A stretch of DNA of 64,000 bases from UBA10649 sp965278965. Its GTDB lineage: Bacteria > Actinomycetota > Actinomycetes > S36-B12. The notes beneath the pieces are model-generated. The model saw only the letters and a program-made list of their open reading frames with translations. It was not told the origin of the DNA and searched no databases. Shown one piece after another: positions 1 through 9,117 of the stretch (its first letter is position 1; the number at the start of each line of letters is the position of its first letter). The translations under genes were made by a program, and so were the position numbers. Where the stretch lies: positions 3,410,001 to 3,474,000 of the forward strand of contig OZ257127.1 in assembly GCA_965278965.1 (NCBI GenBank), given 5' to 3'.

Positions 1-1
1 G

Positions 2-559
2 CTGAGCATGGGCGCCGACGCCGGCGTGCATGTGCTGGACGACGCCTTGCACGGGTCGGACTCGGTCGCGACGGGCCTGGTGCTGGCGTCGGTTCTGGGG
101 TCACGCGGTTTTGACCTGGTGGTGTTCGGGTCGGAGTCGACGGACGCGCGGATGAGCGTGGTGCCGGCGATGGTGGCGGAGCGGTTGGGCTGGGGCCAGG
201 CGACGTTCGCGCAGAAGGTCGACGTGGCCGACGGTGCCGTCACGGTCGAGCGGGTGTCCGAGACCGGGTTCGACACCGTGACCGCGGCGCTGCCGGCGGT
301 CGTGAGCGTGGTGGAGAAGATCAACGAGCCGCGGTACCCGTCGTTCAAGGGGATCATGGCGGCGAAGAAGAAGCCGGTGGACACGTTGTCGGTAGCCGAT
401 CTTGGGGTCGACGCGTCCGCGGTCGGGCTGGCCGCCGCTAGCAGCACCGTCGTCGACTTCGCGGCGCGCCCGCCGAAGGCGGCGGGGGTGCGGGTGACCG
501 ACGAGGGTGACGGCGGCACGAAGCTGGCGGAGTTCCTCGCCGAGCAGAAGTTCATCTGA
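2..559 (+). CDS. etfB: Electron transfer flavoprotein beta subunit (5' end outside window)
   Basis: The C-terminal 185 residues of EtfB, which with EtfA forms the soluble heterodimer that passes electrons from acyl-CoA and other dehydrogenases to the membrane quinone pool. The reading frame is open at the left edge, so the true start lies upstream. The family signature is visible as V-x-x-INEPRYPS followed by IMAAKKK near nt 310-375. The end of the protein (EFLAEQKFI) is typical. The etfA start follows 64 bp downstream on the same strand, so the pair is very likely one operon. Confidence 0.93.
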   Translation: MSMGADAGVHVLDDALHGSDSVATGLVLASVLGSRGFDLVVFGSESTDARMSVVPAMVAERLGWGQATFAQKVDVADGAVTVERVSETGFDTVTAALPAVVSVVEKINEPRYPSFKGIMAAKKKPVDTLSVADLGVDASAVGLAAASSTVVDFAARPPKAAGVRVTDEGDGGTKLAEFLAEQKFI

Positions 560-623
560 TCAGTCGTTGGCGGCGCCTGGTCCGAGGCGTCGGAGTGCGT
601 GTGGGAATCCAAGGGAGTGCGTG

Positions 624-1589
624 ATGGGTGAGGTCCTGGTCCTGGTCGAGCAGGCCGACGGCACGGTCAAGAAGGTGACCACCGAGCTGCTGACGGCGGC
701 TCGGTCGCTGGGTGATCCCGTCGCCGTGTGGGTGGGCTCCGTCCCCGACGATGCGGCGGTCGCGGTGCTGGGCGAGTTCGGGGCGAGCGCGGTCGTCGTC
801 GCGGCCGACCCGGAGCTGGTGGCTCATCCGGTCGCGCCGGTCGCGGTGGTGCTGGCGGACCAGGTCGCGGGCCGCTCCCCGGTCGCGGTGCTGATCGCCT
901 CGACGGCCGATGGCAAGGAGGTCGCCGCCCGGCTGGCGGTCAAGACCGGCTCGGGGCTGATCACCGACGCGGTCGGTCTGGAGGCCGCCGACGGCGGCGT
1001 CGTCGCGACGCAGTCGGTGTTCGGCGGGTCCACCGTCGTCCACTCGTCGGTCACGACCGGTACGCCGATCTTCACGGTCCGCGGCAACGCCGTGGCCCCG
1101 GTGGCCGCGCCGACGACACCGGCTCGGGTCGACGTGAGTGTGTCGCTGGACGAGGCGGCGACGAAGGCGCGGGTGACCGGTCGGACGGTCGCGGCCAAGG
1201 GTGGCCGCCCGGACCTGACCGAGGCCGCGATCGTCGTCTCCGGCGGCCGCGGGGTCGGCTCCGCGGAAGGCTTCGCCGTCATCGAGGCCCTGGCCGACGC
1301 CCTGGGCGCCGCCGTCGGCGCCAGCCGCGCCGCGACCGACGCCGGCTGGTACCCCCACCAGTACCAGGTCGGGCAGACCGGCAAGACCGTCTCCCCGCAG
1401 CTGTACGTCGCCGCCGGGATCTCCGGCGCGATCCAGCACCGCGCCGGGATGCAGACCTCCAAGACCATCGTCGCGGTCAACAAGGACCCCGAAGCCCCCA
1501 TCCTGGAGCTCGCCGACTACGCCGTCATCGGCGACCTGTTCACCGTCATCCCCCAGCTCACCGACCAGGTCACCACCCGCAAGGCGTAG
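624..1589 (+). CDS. etfA: Electron transfer flavoprotein alpha subunit
   Basis: A 321-residue EtfA, the FAD-binding partner of EtfB. The N-terminal half is the ETF alpha/beta fold. The C-terminal FAD domain carries VVSGGRGVG and the family signature LYVAAGISGA-x-QH-x-AGM, followed by NKDPEAPI. I chose ATG 624 because an AAGGGA ribosome-binding site lies 7 bp upstream and the protein then begins MGEVLVLVEQ as in the family; longer in-frame starts read back into etfB. Length is normal (about 315-325 residues). Confidence 0.94.
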   Translation: MGEVLVLVEQADGTVKKVTTELLTAARSLGDPVAVWVGSVPDDAAVAVLGEFGASAVVVAADPELVAHPVAPVAVVLADQVAGRSPVAVLIASTADGKEVAARLAVKTGSGLITDAVGLEAADGGVVATQSVFGGSTVVHSSVTTGTPIFTVRGNAVAPVAAPTTPARVDVSVSLDEAATKARVTGRTVAAKGGRPDLTEAAIVVSGGRGVGSAEGFAVIEALADALGAAVGASRAATDAGWYPHQYQVGQTGKTVSPQLYVAAGISGAIQHRAGMQTSKTIVAVNKDPEAPILELADYAVIGDLFTVIPQLTDQVTTRKA

Positions 1590-1609
1590 GGGGCTCGCAC
1601 CGGCACCCG

Positions 1610-1615
1610 TACGAT
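1610..1615 (+). promoter_or_regulatory. -10 box of a probable leaderless promoter for the cysteine desulfurase
   Basis: TACGAT matches TANNNT and ends 8 bp before GTG 1624. No Shine-Dalgarno sequence is present, so transcription probably starts at or next to the start codon. I saw no clear -35. Confidence 0.4.
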
Positions 1616-1623
1616 CACGTCTC

Positions 1624-2805
1624 GTGACCTCGCGGGCGTACCTCGACCACGCGGCGACGGCGCCGATGCTGGCGGCCGCGCGTGAGGCGTGGATCACCGA
1701 GTCCGAGCACGTCGGGAACCCGTCGTCCCTGCATGCGTCCGGCCGACGCGCGCGTCGGGTGGTCGAAGAGTCGCGTGAGCAGATCGCCGGCCTCCTCGGC
1801 GTGCGCCCGAGCGCCGTCGTCTTCACCGGCGGCGGGACCGAGGCCGACAACCTCGCCATCAAGGGGATCTTCTGGGCGCGGCGTGCGTCGTCCGGCGCGA
1901 CGCGCGTGCTCATCTCGGCCATCGAGCACCACGCGGTTCTCGACCCGAGCGCATGGCTCGCGGAGCACGAGGGAGCCGAGGTCGCCCAGGTGCCGGTCGA
2001 CGCGCTCGGCCGCGTCGACGTCGAGCGGCTCGCGCACGAGCTCGCCGGCGGACCTGCGGCGATCTGCTCCGTCATGTGGGCCAACAACGAGGTCGGCACG
2101 GTTCAACCGGTGCACGAGATCGCCGACCTGTGCCGCGCAGCTGGCGTGCCGTTCCACACCGACGCGGTCCAGGCGCTCGGGCAGGTTCCGGTCGACCTGG
2201 CGACCATCGATGCGGCGACGATCACCGGACACAAGATCGGCGGGCCGCACGGGATCGGCGCGCTCGTCGTCGACCCGAGGCTCGCCCTCGTACCAGTCCT
2301 GCACGGCGGCGGCCAGGAGCGGGAGGTCCGCTCGGGCACGTTCGACGCGCCCGCCGCAGCCGGCTTCGCCGTCGCGGTCGAGCACGCCGTACGTGGCCAG
2401 GCGGCTCGTGCCGCGCACCTCCTCACGCTGCGCGACGAGCTCGAGCGCGGCATCCTCGCCGTGGTTCCCGACGCGGTCCTCAACGGGGACCTCGGGACCG
2501 GCCCGCGCGAGCGGCTTCCCGGAAACGTCCACGTGTCGTTCCCCGGGTGTGAGGGCGACCTGCTGCTCATGCTGCTCGACGCGGCCGGCATCGACTGCTC
2601 GACCGGCTCCGCCTGCACGGCCGGTGTCCCGGAGCCCAGCCACGTCCTGTTGGCGATGGGCGCCGGTCTCGGCTGGGCGCGGTCCTCCCTGCGGTTCTCG
2701 CTCGGCGAGAGCTCGACCTCGGCCGACGTCGATGCGGTGGTCGCCGCACTGCCGGCTGCCGTCGCGCGAGCGCGGCGTGCCGGCATGATCGTCCGGACGG
2801 CCTGA
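1624..2805 (+). CDS. iscS: Cysteine desulfurase (NifS/IscS class)
   Basis: A 393-residue PLP enzyme that takes sulfur from cysteine as a persulfide. The N-terminus YLDHAATAP is the family signature. The PLP lysine is K204 in TGHKIGGPHG, and the persulfide cysteine is C331 in STGSACTAG, the short-loop form seen in IscS-type enzymes. Its stop is one base before the GTG of mnmA, so its most direct job is supplying sulfur for tRNA 2-thiouridine. A role in Fe-S assembly is possible, but no scaffold gene is nearby. Confidence 0.92.
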   Translation: MTSRAYLDHAATAPMLAAAREAWITESEHVGNPSSLHASGRRARRVVEESREQIAGLLGVRPSAVVFTGGGTEADNLAIKGIFWARRASSGATRVLISAIEHHAVLDPSAWLAEHEGAEVAQVPVDALGRVDVERLAHELAGGPAAICSVMWANNEVGTVQPVHEIADLCRAAGVPFHTDAVQALGQVPVDLATIDAATITGHKIGGPHGIGALVVDPRLALVPVLHGGGQEREVRSGTFDAPAAAGFAVAVEHAVRGQAARAAHLLTLRDELERGILAVVPDAVLNGDLGTGPRERLPGNVHVSFPGCEGDLLLMLLDAAGIDCSTGSACTAGVPEPSHVLLAMGAGLGWARSSLRFSLGESSTSADVDAVVAALPAAVARARRAGMIVRTA

Positions 2806-2806
2806 C

Positions 2807-3895
2807 GTGCGGGTGGTCGCCGCCCTGTCCGGCGGCGTCGACTCCGCGGTGGCCGCGGCGCGGATGGTCGATGCCGGCCACGACGTCACCGGGATCCACC
2901 TCGCGCTCGCGCGGTCGTCGTCGTCGGGTCGGGCGCGGGGCTGCTGCACGATCGACGACGCTCGTGACGCCCGACGCGTCGCCGACATGCTCGGCATCCC
3001 CTTCTACGTGTGGGACTTGTCCGAGCGCTTCGCGACCGACGTCATCGACGACTTCGTCGCCGAGTACGCCGCGGGCCGCACCCCGAACCCATGCCTGCGC
3101 TGCAACGAGACGATCAAGTTCTCCGCGGTCCTCGATCGGGCGATCGCCGTCGGGGCGGATGTGGTAGCGACCGGGCACTACGCACGTCTCGTCCCGACCG
3201 CCAGCGGAGTCGAGCTCCATCGCGCCGTCGACCCGGAGAAGGACCAGTCCTACGTCCTGGGCGTCCTGACCCCGGCCCAGCTCGCCCACGCCGCCTTCCC
3301 GCTGGGGGCCTCGCACAAGGACGAGGTCCGACGCGAGGCAGATGCCCGCGGGCTCGCGGTCGCGCACAAGCCCGATAGCACCGACCTGTGCTTCGTCGGT
3401 GACGGCGACACCCGCGCGTTCCTCGGCGCGCGCATCGTGGCGGTCGGGGGTGACGTCGTGGACGCCGTGTCCGGTGAGGTGGTCGGCCGGCACGCCGGCG
3501 TGCACGGCTACACGATCGGGCAGCGACGCGGCCTGGACCTGCGCCGCCCGGCGGCCGACGGCGCACCGCGCTACGTCGTCGAGATCGACGTGGCGACGGC
3601 GACCGTCGTCGTCGGGCCGGCCGACCTGCTCGACGTCGACCGCATCGTGGGCCGTCGGCCGACCTGGACCGCGACACCGGTAGGTCCCGACGCGGTCGCC
3701 GTGCTCGCGCAGATCCGAGCGCACCATGCGCCCCAGGCAGGACTGGCGCGCATGGATGGGGAGGAGCTCGTCGTCGAGCTGGACCAGCCCGTCCGCGGCC
3801 TCGCGGCCGGTCAGGCCGTCGTCCTGTACGACGGGACGAGGGTCGTCGGCTCGGCAACGGTCGAACGCACGAGCCGACGGGTGCCGGTGGCATGA
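2807..3895 (+). CDS. mnmA: tRNA-specific 2-thiouridylase MnmA
   Basis: A 362-residue enzyme that thiolates U34 of tRNA-Lys, -Glu and -Gln using ATP and persulfide sulfur. The PP-loop SGGVDS is at residues 8-13. The two catalytic cysteines are C96 (PNPCLRCN) and C195 (DLCFVGDGD), close to positions 102 and 199 of the E. coli enzyme. It starts one base after the cysteine desulfurase stop and overlaps the next gene by ATGA, so the three genes are translationally coupled. Length is normal. Confidence 0.94.
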   Translation: MRVVAALSGGVDSAVAAARMVDAGHDVTGIHLALARSSSSGRARGCCTIDDARDARRVADMLGIPFYVWDLSERFATDVIDDFVAEYAAGRTPNPCLRCNETIKFSAVLDRAIAVGADVVATGHYARLVPTASGVELHRAVDPEKDQSYVLGVLTPAQLAHAAFPLGASHKDEVRREADARGLAVAHKPDSTDLCFVGDGDTRAFLGARIVAVGGDVVDAVSGEVVGRHAGVHGYTIGQRRGLDLRRPAADGAPRYVVEIDVATATVVVGPADLLDVDRIVGRRPTWTATPVGPDAVAVLAQIRAHHAPQAGLARMDGEELVVELDQPVRGLAAGQAVVLYDGTRVVGSATVERTSRRVPVA

Positions 3896-4947
3896 CGACG
3901 CCGTGGGCGCCGTGCGCCGCGACCGGGGTGGGGTCGCTGCCCGGCACGTCGTCCGTCGAGGCGGCCCGGATCGTCGCCGGCGAGCTGCCCGAGCTGGTGC
4001 ACGTCGCCGAGCTGCCGGCTCGCGGGCCCGGCGCCGACATGGTCGGGCGCACGGGCGCGATGCTCGCGAAGGTGGCGATCGACCTCGGTCTCGAGACGAC
4101 GCCGACAAGCTGGCGGATCGCCGGCGGCATGGGGCGGCAGATGCGCCGGGCTGCCTCCTGGCTCGGTGAGGACCTCGACGCGCTGGAGGAGCAGGCGGTC
4201 GACTACCGCGGGCCGGTCAAGGTGCAGGTCGCCGGACCGTGGACCCTCGCCGCTGCTGTCGAGCTGCCCGGTGGCGAGCGTGTGCTTCGGGATCCCGGGG
4301 CCATCCGCGACCTCGCCGACGCGCTGGCGGTCGCGGCGGTGACGCAGGTCGCTGACGTGCGCCGCCGGCTGCCCGGGGCGTCGGCCGTGGTGGTCCAGGT
4401 CGACGAGCCGGGGCTGCGCGCCGTGCTCGACGGGTCGATCGGCACGGCCAGCGGTCTGTCGTCCTATTCGGCGGTCGACCCGCAGACCGCCGGTCAGGTG
4501 CTGGCGCGGGTGCTGTCCGCCATCGCGCAGGCGGGGGCCGTCGCGGTCGTGCACTGCTGCGCCTCGCGCCCGCCGGTGTCGCTGCTGTGCGACGCCGGAG
4601 CGCAGGCCGTCGGGGTCGACCTCGCTGCTGCGGCCGATACGCACATCGACACCGAGCTCGGGACGGCGCTAGAGGCCGGCATCGCGTTGCTCGCGGGGAC
4701 GGTGCCGTCCGTCGGGACCGGGCCGCTCGGTGACAGCGCGGCTAGCGCGCCGCTGCGTGACCTGCTGCGCCGCCTCGGCCTCACCGAGGACCGCTGGCTC
4801 GCGCAGGTCGCGGTGACGCCGACGTGCGGCCTCGCAGGTGCCTCGCCGGACTGGGCGCGCACCGCGCTCGCGGCATGTCGTGCGGTCGGCCGCGTCCTGC
4901 GGGACGACGCCGAGGGCCTTACGTCGCCGGAGCAGGGTCGGACGTAG
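3892..4947 (+). CDS. Short B12-independent methionine synthase (MetE C-terminal domain type)
   Basis: A 351-residue protein containing only the catalytic barrel of cobalamin-independent methionine synthase, about half the length of classical MetE. Probable zinc ligands are in the VVHCCAS segment and in TPTCGLAG near the C-terminus; VDEPGLRAV and VQVAGPWTL are barrel motifs of the family. Homologues sit between mnmA and ligA in many actinobacteria, including the Rv3015c position in M. tuberculosis. Methyl transfer to homocysteine or a related thiol is likely, but the methyl donor cannot be read from sequence. The last 29 bp overlap the convergent MFS gene. Confidence 0.75.
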   Translation: MTTPWAPCAATGVGSLPGTSSVEAARIVAGELPELVHVAELPARGPGADMVGRTGAMLAKVAIDLGLETTPTSWRIAGGMGRQMRRAASWLGEDLDALEEQAVDYRGPVKVQVAGPWTLAAAVELPGGERVLRDPGAIRDLADALAVAAVTQVADVRRRLPGASAVVVQVDEPGLRAVLDGSIGTASGLSSYSAVDPQTAGQVLARVLSAIAQAGAVAVVHCCASRPPVSLLCDAGAQAVGVDLAAAADTHIDTELGTALEAGIALLAGTVPSVGTGPLGDSAASAPLRDLLRRLGLTEDRWLAQVAVTPTCGLAGASPDWARTALAACRAVGRVLRDDAEGLTSPEQGRT

Positions 4948-6247
4948 GACCTGACGGGGCGAAGGCGCGCGGCGCGTGCCAGCTCGCCGCGAGCGTCACC
5001 ACGAGCATCAGGGCTCCGCTGATGACGAGCACCCACTCGACCGAGATCGCGTCGGCCATCGGGCCGAACACGAGCATGCCGACCGGCATCGCCAGCGCGA
5101 GGACGATTCCCTGGACGCCGAACACTCGGCCCTGCATCTGCGGCTCGACCTGCTCCTGGAACAAAGTCGTCGTCGCCGTCATGAAGGCGGCGACGCCGAT
5201 CCCGAACAGCCCCATCACCAGCAGGAACGGCCAGAATGAGCCGGGGAGCGCGAGGATCTCGCCGCACAGGCCGAGGCCGATCGACAGGCCACCGAACGTG
5301 AACGCGGTGATCACGAGCGTGCGCATCCGGTCCCGCAGACCGCCCCACGCCGCGACCGCGGCCCCGCCGACGAGCATGCCGAGCCCGAACGCGAGCTCGG
5401 TCGCGGTCAGCCGCCAGACCTCGTCGCCGAACGTCCGCACCACCATGAGCGGCGTGAGGTACCCGGGTGGGGCGCACAGGAAGAAGACGGCGGCGAAGAA
5501 CACCAGCGCCCGGCGGACGACCGCGTGCGACCGGATGTACCGCCATCCGTCGCGCAGGTCGTCGAGGTAGCCCCCGCGCTCGGCGGCGGACAGCAAGGTG
5601 GGCACGGGGATGACCGCGACCAGGGAGATCCCGATGACCGCCGTGACGACGTCGACGAACAGCACGGCCTGCAGCCCGAACGCCGCGAACAGGGCTGCGG
5701 CGGCCGCTGGTGCCACGAGCGTGAGCCCGGACTGCAGGCTCATGTTGATCCCGTTGACCCGGATGAGCCGTCCCGTCGGCACGATCTGGGGGAGGAGCGA
5801 ACCGACCGCAGGCGTCTGGATCCCGGCTCCGGCCGATCGGATGGCCAGCGTCAGGTAGACCGGCCACAGGCCGTCGACGCCCTGCCACAGCAAGATCGCG
5901 AGGACCAGCGTGGTGAAGGCGATCGTCGCGTCCGCACCGATCACGAGCAGCTTGCGGTTGTAACGGTCTGCCCAGACGCCGCCGAACACGGACACGATCG
6001 CCTGCGGGCCGAAACCGAACACCGTCGCCAGCATCAGCACGACGCCGGACCGGGTCTCCAGCGTGAGGTACCACATGATCGCGAACTGCACGAGGCTCGA
6101 GCCGAACAGCGAGACCGTCTGACCGGACACGAACAGGACGGTGTTCCGCAGCCAGTGCGGGCGGTCCTGGGCGAGGTCGACGACGTCGTCGTCGCGGCCC
6201 AGGTCGCCTGGGTCCCCGCTGCCGCGGTCCAGCTCCTCCGCGGTCAT
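4919..6247 (-). CDS. MFS transporter (multidrug-efflux-like)
   Basis: A 442-residue, twelve-helix major facilitator protein. The first helix region (LFVSGQTVSLFGSSLVQFAIMW) and the loop GGVWADRYNRK are typical of the macrolide/enterobactin exporter branch of drug:H+ antiporters. I chose ATG 6247 because the longer frame runs into the ligA start region and adds an unconserved, non-hydrophobic N-terminus. It diverges from ligA across about 60 bp and converges on the methionine synthase gene. The substrate cannot be predicted. Confidence 0.8.
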   Translation of the reverse strand: MTAEELDRGSGDPGDLGRDDDVVDLAQDRPHWLRNTVLFVSGQTVSLFGSSLVQFAIMWYLTLETRSGVVLMLATVFGFGPQAIVSVFGGVWADRYNRKLLVIGADATIAFTTLVLAILLWQGVDGLWPVYLTLAIRSAGAGIQTPAVGSLLPQIVPTGRLIRVNGINMSLQSGLTLVAPAAAAALFAAFGLQAVLFVDVVTAVIGISLVAVIPVPTLLSAAERGGYLDDLRDGWRYIRSHAVVRRALVFFAAVFFLCAPPGYLTPLMVVRTFGDEVWRLTATELAFGLGMLVGGAAVAAWGGLRDRMRTLVITAFTFGGLSIGLGLCGEILALPGSFWPFLLVMGLFGIGVAAFMTATTTLFQEQVEPQMQGRVFGVQGIVLALAMPVGMLVFGPMADAISVEWVLVISGALMLVVTLAASWHAPRAFAPSGPTSDPAPAT

Positions 6248-6308
6248 CGGTCCAGTCAACCAGGCACAGATAGGCGCGCACGTCGGACCCCTGCGGCACG
6301 ATGGACCC

Positions 6309-8525
6309 ATGTCGGACGGTGGCGCCCCCCGGGGGCTCGAGGCGGCACGGTCGCGGTGGGCCGAGCTCGTCGATTCCGTCAATGCCGCGCGGATGGAGTA
6401 CTACCAGGCTGACGCGCCCCGGTTGTCCGACGCCGAGTACGACGTCCTGTTCGCCGAGCTGGTCGCGCTCGAGCAGCGTCACCCCGAGCTCGTCAGCGGG
6501 GAGTCGCCGACCCAGACCGTGGGCGGTCAGCGCTCGGAGATGTTCGAGCCGGTCGAGCACCTGCAGCGGCTGTACTCCCTGGACAACGCATTCAGCGTCG
6601 AGGAGCTGCAGTCCTGGCTTGAACGCGTCGAGTCCGGGCTCGGCCAGGTGCCGGACCTGCTGTGCGAGCTGAAGATCGACGGGCTGGCAGTCGACGCCGT
6701 CTATGTCGACGGTCGGCTGCGCACTCTCGCCACGCGAGGGGACGGCCGGGTCGGCGAGGACGTGACCTTCAACGCGCGGTACATCCCCGACGTCCCGCAG
6801 CGACTGGCGTCCGTGTCGGGCCGGCCGGTCCCGCCGCTGATCGAGGTGCGCGGGGAGATCTTCTTCCCCGTCGCGGACTTCGAGCAGATCAATGCCGAGC
6901 AGCAGGATCTCGGCCTGCCCGCGTTCGCGAACCCGCGGAACACGGCGGCGGGTTCCCTGCGCCAGCGGGTCGACCGGCGCGAGGCTGAGCTGTCGGCCGC
7001 CCGGGCGTCGTCCACCGGCGACCGCGGGGTGGCGAAGATCGCCCGGATGGAGGCCGAGCTGGCTCGCGCGCGGGCCCGCCTGGCGGGCCTGCGCCTGACG
7101 GTCCACGGCATCGGCGCGGTCGACGGGGTCGTCATCGACCGGCAGAGCGAGGGGTACGCGGTCCTGTCGGACCTCGGACTGCCGGTCAGCGAGCGTGCCC
7201 GGGTGCACGCCACGGCCGACGGCGTGCGCGAGTTCATCGCCTACTACGGGGAACATCGGCACGACGTCGAGCACGAGATCGACGGCGTCGTCGTCAAGGT
7301 CGATGACATCGCGCTGCAGCGCGAGCTGGGCGAGACATCCCGAGCTCCGCGGTGGGCGATCGCGTACAAGTACCCACCGGAGGTCGTCCGCACGCGGCTG
7401 CTGGACATCCCGGTGAACGTGGGTCGGACCGGGCGGGTGACCCCGTACGCGGTGATGGAGCCGGTCCGGGTCGCCGGCTCGACGGTCTCGATGGCGACGT
7501 TGCACAACGCGCACGAGGTCGAGCGCAAGGGCGTCCTGATCGGCGACGTGGTCTTCCTGCGCAAGGCAGGCGACGTCATCCCCGAGGTGCTCGGCCCGGT
7601 CGTCGAGGAGCGCACGGGGTCCGAGCGGCCGTTCGTCATGCCCACCCGCTGCCCGGAGTGCGGTACGCCGCTGCGGCCGGAGAAGGAGGGCGACAAGGAC
7701 ATCCGGTGCCCGAACACCCGGTCGTGCCCCGCCCAGCTGCGCGAGCGGCTGTTCCATGTCGCGTCGCGGCAGGCGCTGGACATCGAGGGGCTCGGCTACA
7801 AGGCGGCCATCGCCCTGCTGGACTCCGGTCTCGTCGCCGACGAGGGAGACCTGTTCCTGCTACAGCCCGACGACCTCCTACGTAGCCCGTTCTTCACCCG
7901 CGACGCGGGCAAGGGGGAGGACGGACCGCAGCTGTCGGAGAACGCCAAGGTCATGCTGGCGAGCATCGATGCTGCCCGCGACCGACCGCTGTGGCGGGTC
8001 ATCGTCGCGCTGTCGATCCGGCACGTCGGGGCGCCGACGGCGACGGACCTCGCCCGCGCCTTCACGACCCTCGACGCGGTGGCCGGCGCGAGCGTCGAGG
8101 ACCTGGCGGCGGTCGATGGCGTCGGCCCGGTGATCGCCCAGGCGGTGCACGAGTGGTTCGCCGAGGACTGGCATCGCGAGGTCGTCGAGAAGTGGCGACG
8201 GGGCGGCGTCCGCCTCGCCGACGAGGCAGTGGAGTCCGGCCCGCAGCCGCTCGCCGGGCTCACGGTCGTCATCACCGGCTCGCTGCCCGGCTTCACCCGC
8301 GACGGTGCAGCGCAGTCGGCCGCGGCTCTGGGGGCCAAGGTCGCCGGCTCGGTCTCCAAGGCCACCGACCTCCTCGTCCAAGGCGATGACGGTGGCCGCA
8401 CGAGCAGTAAGCGCACGAAGGCCGAGTCGATCGGTGTGCCGGTCGTCGGGCCGGAGGGCTTCGCGGCCCTCCTGACGGGCGGGCTCGACGCCGCGCTCGA
8501 ACACCGCCTGGAGGAGACGCCGTGA
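6309..8525 (+). CDS. ligA: NAD+-dependent DNA ligase LigA
   Basis: A 738-residue replicative ligase that seals nicks using NAD+. The adenylated lysine is K122 in ELKIDG. The zinc finger uses C448, C451, C467 and C473. Helix-hairpin-helix repeats follow, with a C-terminal BRCT domain (LAGLTVVITGSLPG). ATG 6309 gives the usual LigA N-terminus. The protein is longer than the common 670-700 residues mainly because of a charged helical segment of about 30-40 residues at roughly 220-262, between the AAGSLRQ and VHGIG motifs of the nucleotidyltransferase domain. The stop overlaps the next GTG. Confidence 0.95.
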   Translation: MSDGGAPRGLEAARSRWAELVDSVNAARMEYYQADAPRLSDAEYDVLFAELVALEQRHPELVSGESPTQTVGGQRSEMFEPVEHLQRLYSLDNAFSVEELQSWLERVESGLGQVPDLLCELKIDGLAVDAVYVDGRLRTLATRGDGRVGEDVTFNARYIPDVPQRLASVSGRPVPPLIEVRGEIFFPVADFEQINAEQQDLGLPAFANPRNTAAGSLRQRVDRREAELSAARASSTGDRGVAKIARMEAELARARARLAGLRLTVHGIGAVDGVVIDRQSEGYAVLSDLGLPVSERARVHATADGVREFIAYYGEHRHDVEHEIDGVVVKVDDIALQRELGETSRAPRWAIAYKYPPEVVRTRLLDIPVNVGRTGRVTPYAVMEPVRVAGSTVSMATLHNAHEVERKGVLIGDVVFLRKAGDVIPEVLGPVVEERTGSERPFVMPTRCPECGTPLRPEKEGDKDIRCPNTRSCPAQLRERLFHVASRQALDIEGLGYKAAIALLDSGLVADEGDLFLLQPDDLLRSPFFTRDAGKGEDGPQLSENAKVMLASIDAARDRPLWRVIVALSIRHVGAPTATDLARAFTTLDAVAGASVEDLAAVDGVGPVIAQAVHEWFAEDWHREVVEKWRRGGVRLADEAVESGPQPLAGLTVVITGSLPGFTRDGAAQSAAALGAKVAGSVSKATDLLVQGDDGGRTSSKRTKAESIGVPVVGPEGFAALLTGGLDAALEHRLEETP

Positions 8526-9091
8526 CCGCATCGATGCACGTCCTGCACGCCGGGTATGTCGGTGACGAGGAGGGCGGCGGCACGCACGTCGGCTCCACGG
8601 TCGTCTACGCGGCCGACGGCCCGGTCCGCGTGATCGTCGACCCGGGGTTGGTGCGCTCCCGGGACGAGATCCTGCGGCCGCTGGCCGAGCTCGGGGTCGA
8701 CCCCGAGGAGATCACCGACGTCGTGTTCAGCCACCAGCACCTGGACCACACCTTGAACGCGGCGCTGTTCCCGGCCGCCCGCTTCCACGACTTCGCGGCG
8801 ACCTACCGCGGCGACCTGTGGACCGACGTCGACGCGGAAGGCCGGCAGCTGTCCGAGGCGATCACCCTCATCCGGACGCCCGGGCACACCGTCGAGGACA
8901 TCTCGACCCTTGTGCGGACCGATGACGGCCTTGTCGTGTGCACGCATGCCTGGTGGTTCGAGGGCGGCCCGGCGGAGGACCCGTACTCCCCGGACATGGC
9001 CATGCTCCTGCGGTCCCGGGAGCGCATCCTCGCGCTCGAGCCGGCGCTCGTCGTGCCCGGTCACGGCGCCCCGTACGCCCCGACCGCGTGA
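8522..9091 (+). CDS. Metallo-beta-lactamase-fold hydrolase
   Basis: A 189-residue protein of the MBL superfamily. The metal motif is SHQHLDH (HxHxDH), with further likely ligands in RTPGHT and the final VPGHG. It resembles small MBLAC1-type proteins more than glyoxalase II, but the substrate is unknown. GTG 8522 overlaps the ligA stop (GTGA), suggesting coupling; ATG 8534 is an alternative start. Cytoplasmic, since no signal peptide is present. Confidence 0.8.
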   Translation: MTASMHVLHAGYVGDEEGGGTHVGSTVVYAADGPVRVIVDPGLVRSRDEILRPLAELGVDPEEITDVVFSHQHLDHTLNAALFPAARFHDFAATYRGDLWTDVDAEGRQLSEAITLIRTPGHTVEDISTLVRTDDGLVVCTHAWWFEGGPAEDPYSPDMAMLLRSRERILALEPALVVPGHGAPYAPTA

Positions 9092-9105
9092 CCCGGACAC
9101 CCGCC

Positions 9106-9111
9106 TAGGAT
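9106..9111 (+). promoter_or_regulatory. -10 box of a probable leaderless gatC promoter
   Basis: TAGGAT ends exactly 6 bp before ATG 9118. No Shine-Dalgarno sequence precedes gatC, so the transcript probably begins at the start codon. Confidence 0.5.
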
Positions 9112-9117
9112 CGACGC

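Noticed and set aside
4494..7757. 1,087-codon open frame on the minus strand
   Set aside because: Its translation is Arg/Gly/His-rich and lies antisense to the methionine synthase and ligA. The part that makes biological sense (the MFS gene) is in another frame. Long antisense frames are expected at this GC content.
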